Shown here piece by piece: positions 21,769-21,906 of a stretch of DNA of 21,906 nucleotides (position 1 is the first letter of the stretch; each line of letters begins with the position of its first letter). The stretch is from JAUYQR01 sp031415015. Its GTDB lineage: Bacteria; Pseudomonadota; Alphaproteobacteria; Rhodobacterales; Rhodobacteraceae. Position numbers and translations under genes: made by a program. The DNA is taken from assembly GCA_031415015.1 (NCBI GenBank), contig JANOQT010000173.1, positions 1 through 21,906 on the forward strand. Direction: 5' to 3'. Below the pieces are notes generated by a model. The model ran no database searches, was not told the DNA's origin, and saw nothing but the letters and a program-made list of their open reading frames with translations.

Positions 21769-21906
21769 GTAACCGTCCGGTCTGACTGCCATTACCGCAG
21801 GTTCCATGGCAGCAGGTCATTGATCCGGTTGATCTTGTGGTCTGGAATGCGGGCGAGGGTGTCGACGAGCCAGGCTTGGGGATCGACGCCGTTGAGCTTG
21901 GCGGTC
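21769..21906 (-). mobile_element. End of an IS66-family insertion sequence
   Basis: The segment starts with GTAACCGTCCGGTC at 21769, which fits the GTAA-type terminal inverted repeat of IS66 elements, and contains the 3' end of the transposase gene. The element continues beyond the window. It is inserted into the IS1595-family transposase gene. IS66 elements make 8-bp target duplications, so CCTGCGTC (complement of 21761-21768) is the expected repeat. Confidence 0.8.
21792..21906 (-). CDS. tnpC: IS66-family transposase (TnpC), C-terminal end only
   Basis: Thirty-seven codons and a TAA stop (21792-21794) are visible; the gene continues past the right edge. The end TAKLNGVDPQAWL ... INRINDLLPWNL is the conserved C-terminal element of IS66 transposases (the IS66_C region). 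Whether the full gene is intact cannot be judged from this piece. Confidence 0.88.
   Translation of the reverse strand, partial: TAKLNGVDPQAWLVDTLARIPDHKINRINDLLPWNLR

Noticed and set aside
1..21906. CRISPR arrays, rRNA genes or a prophage
   Set aside because: No regularly spaced repeats, rRNA sequence or phage structural genes were seen.

Overview
The window is high-GC alphaproteobacterial chromosome, almost certainly from the Rhodobacteraceae/Paracoccaceae (Rhodobacter-Roseobacter group). The evidence is family-level recognition of the proteins, a gene block I remember as typical of that group (hisD, UPF0262, LMW phosphatase, infA, maf, rng, yacG, tRNA-Phe), and an SOS box of the alphaproteobacterial direct-repeat type (GAAC-N7-GAAC). 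No species can be named from the sequence alone.

Layout. 1-2112 (minus strand): a partial MttB-family methyltransferase, a HAD phosphatase and a DUF3572 protein. 2250-3638 (plus): a PleD-like REC-REC-GGDEF diguanylate cyclase. 3646-5621 (minus): a compact stress-type module of a four-EF-hand exported protein, an ECF sigma factor, a small one-helix membrane protein that is probably its anti-sigma, and a CnrX/Spy-like membrane-anchored helical protein. 5826-6864 (plus): DUF983 and NUDIX genes overlapping by 8 nt. 6787-8757: a fatty acid desaturase (minus), overlapping the NUDIX gene tail to tail, and a divergent XRE regulator. 8754-10894 (minus): a Tas-like aldo/keto reductase followed by two lipoproteins. 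10991-14609 (plus): an ImuA-like SOS protein behind a LexA box, YceI, cytochrome b561 and metG. 14831-14986: a small one-helix membrane protein with a strong ribosome binding site.

15212-20626 (minus strand when read from hisD) is the housekeeping block hisD / UPF0262 / LMW phosphatase / infA / maf / rng / yacG / tRNA-Phe. Most junctions are very tight (4-nt overlaps or gaps of 2-6 nt), which suggests translational coupling. It is interrupted between hisD and UPF0262 by an AT-richer gene on the opposite strand (18818-19318), which looks like a recent acquisition and encodes a probable GNAT-like protein of unknown role.

From about 20630 to the right edge the sequence is accessory: a small winged-helix-like protein, an AT-rich stretch with a direct repeat, an unusual tRNA gene with anticodon UGC and no encoded CCA between two strong terminators, and a nested pair of insertion sequence remnants (the 3' end of an IS66-family element inserted in an IS1595-family transposase gene).

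Main points for follow-up are the foreign gene inside the hisD block, the SOS-controlled and apparently leaderless ImuA-like gene, the EF-hand/ECF sigma module, the odd tRNA and the nested IS junction. No CRISPR array, rRNA, prophage structural gene or recognisable defence system was seen.
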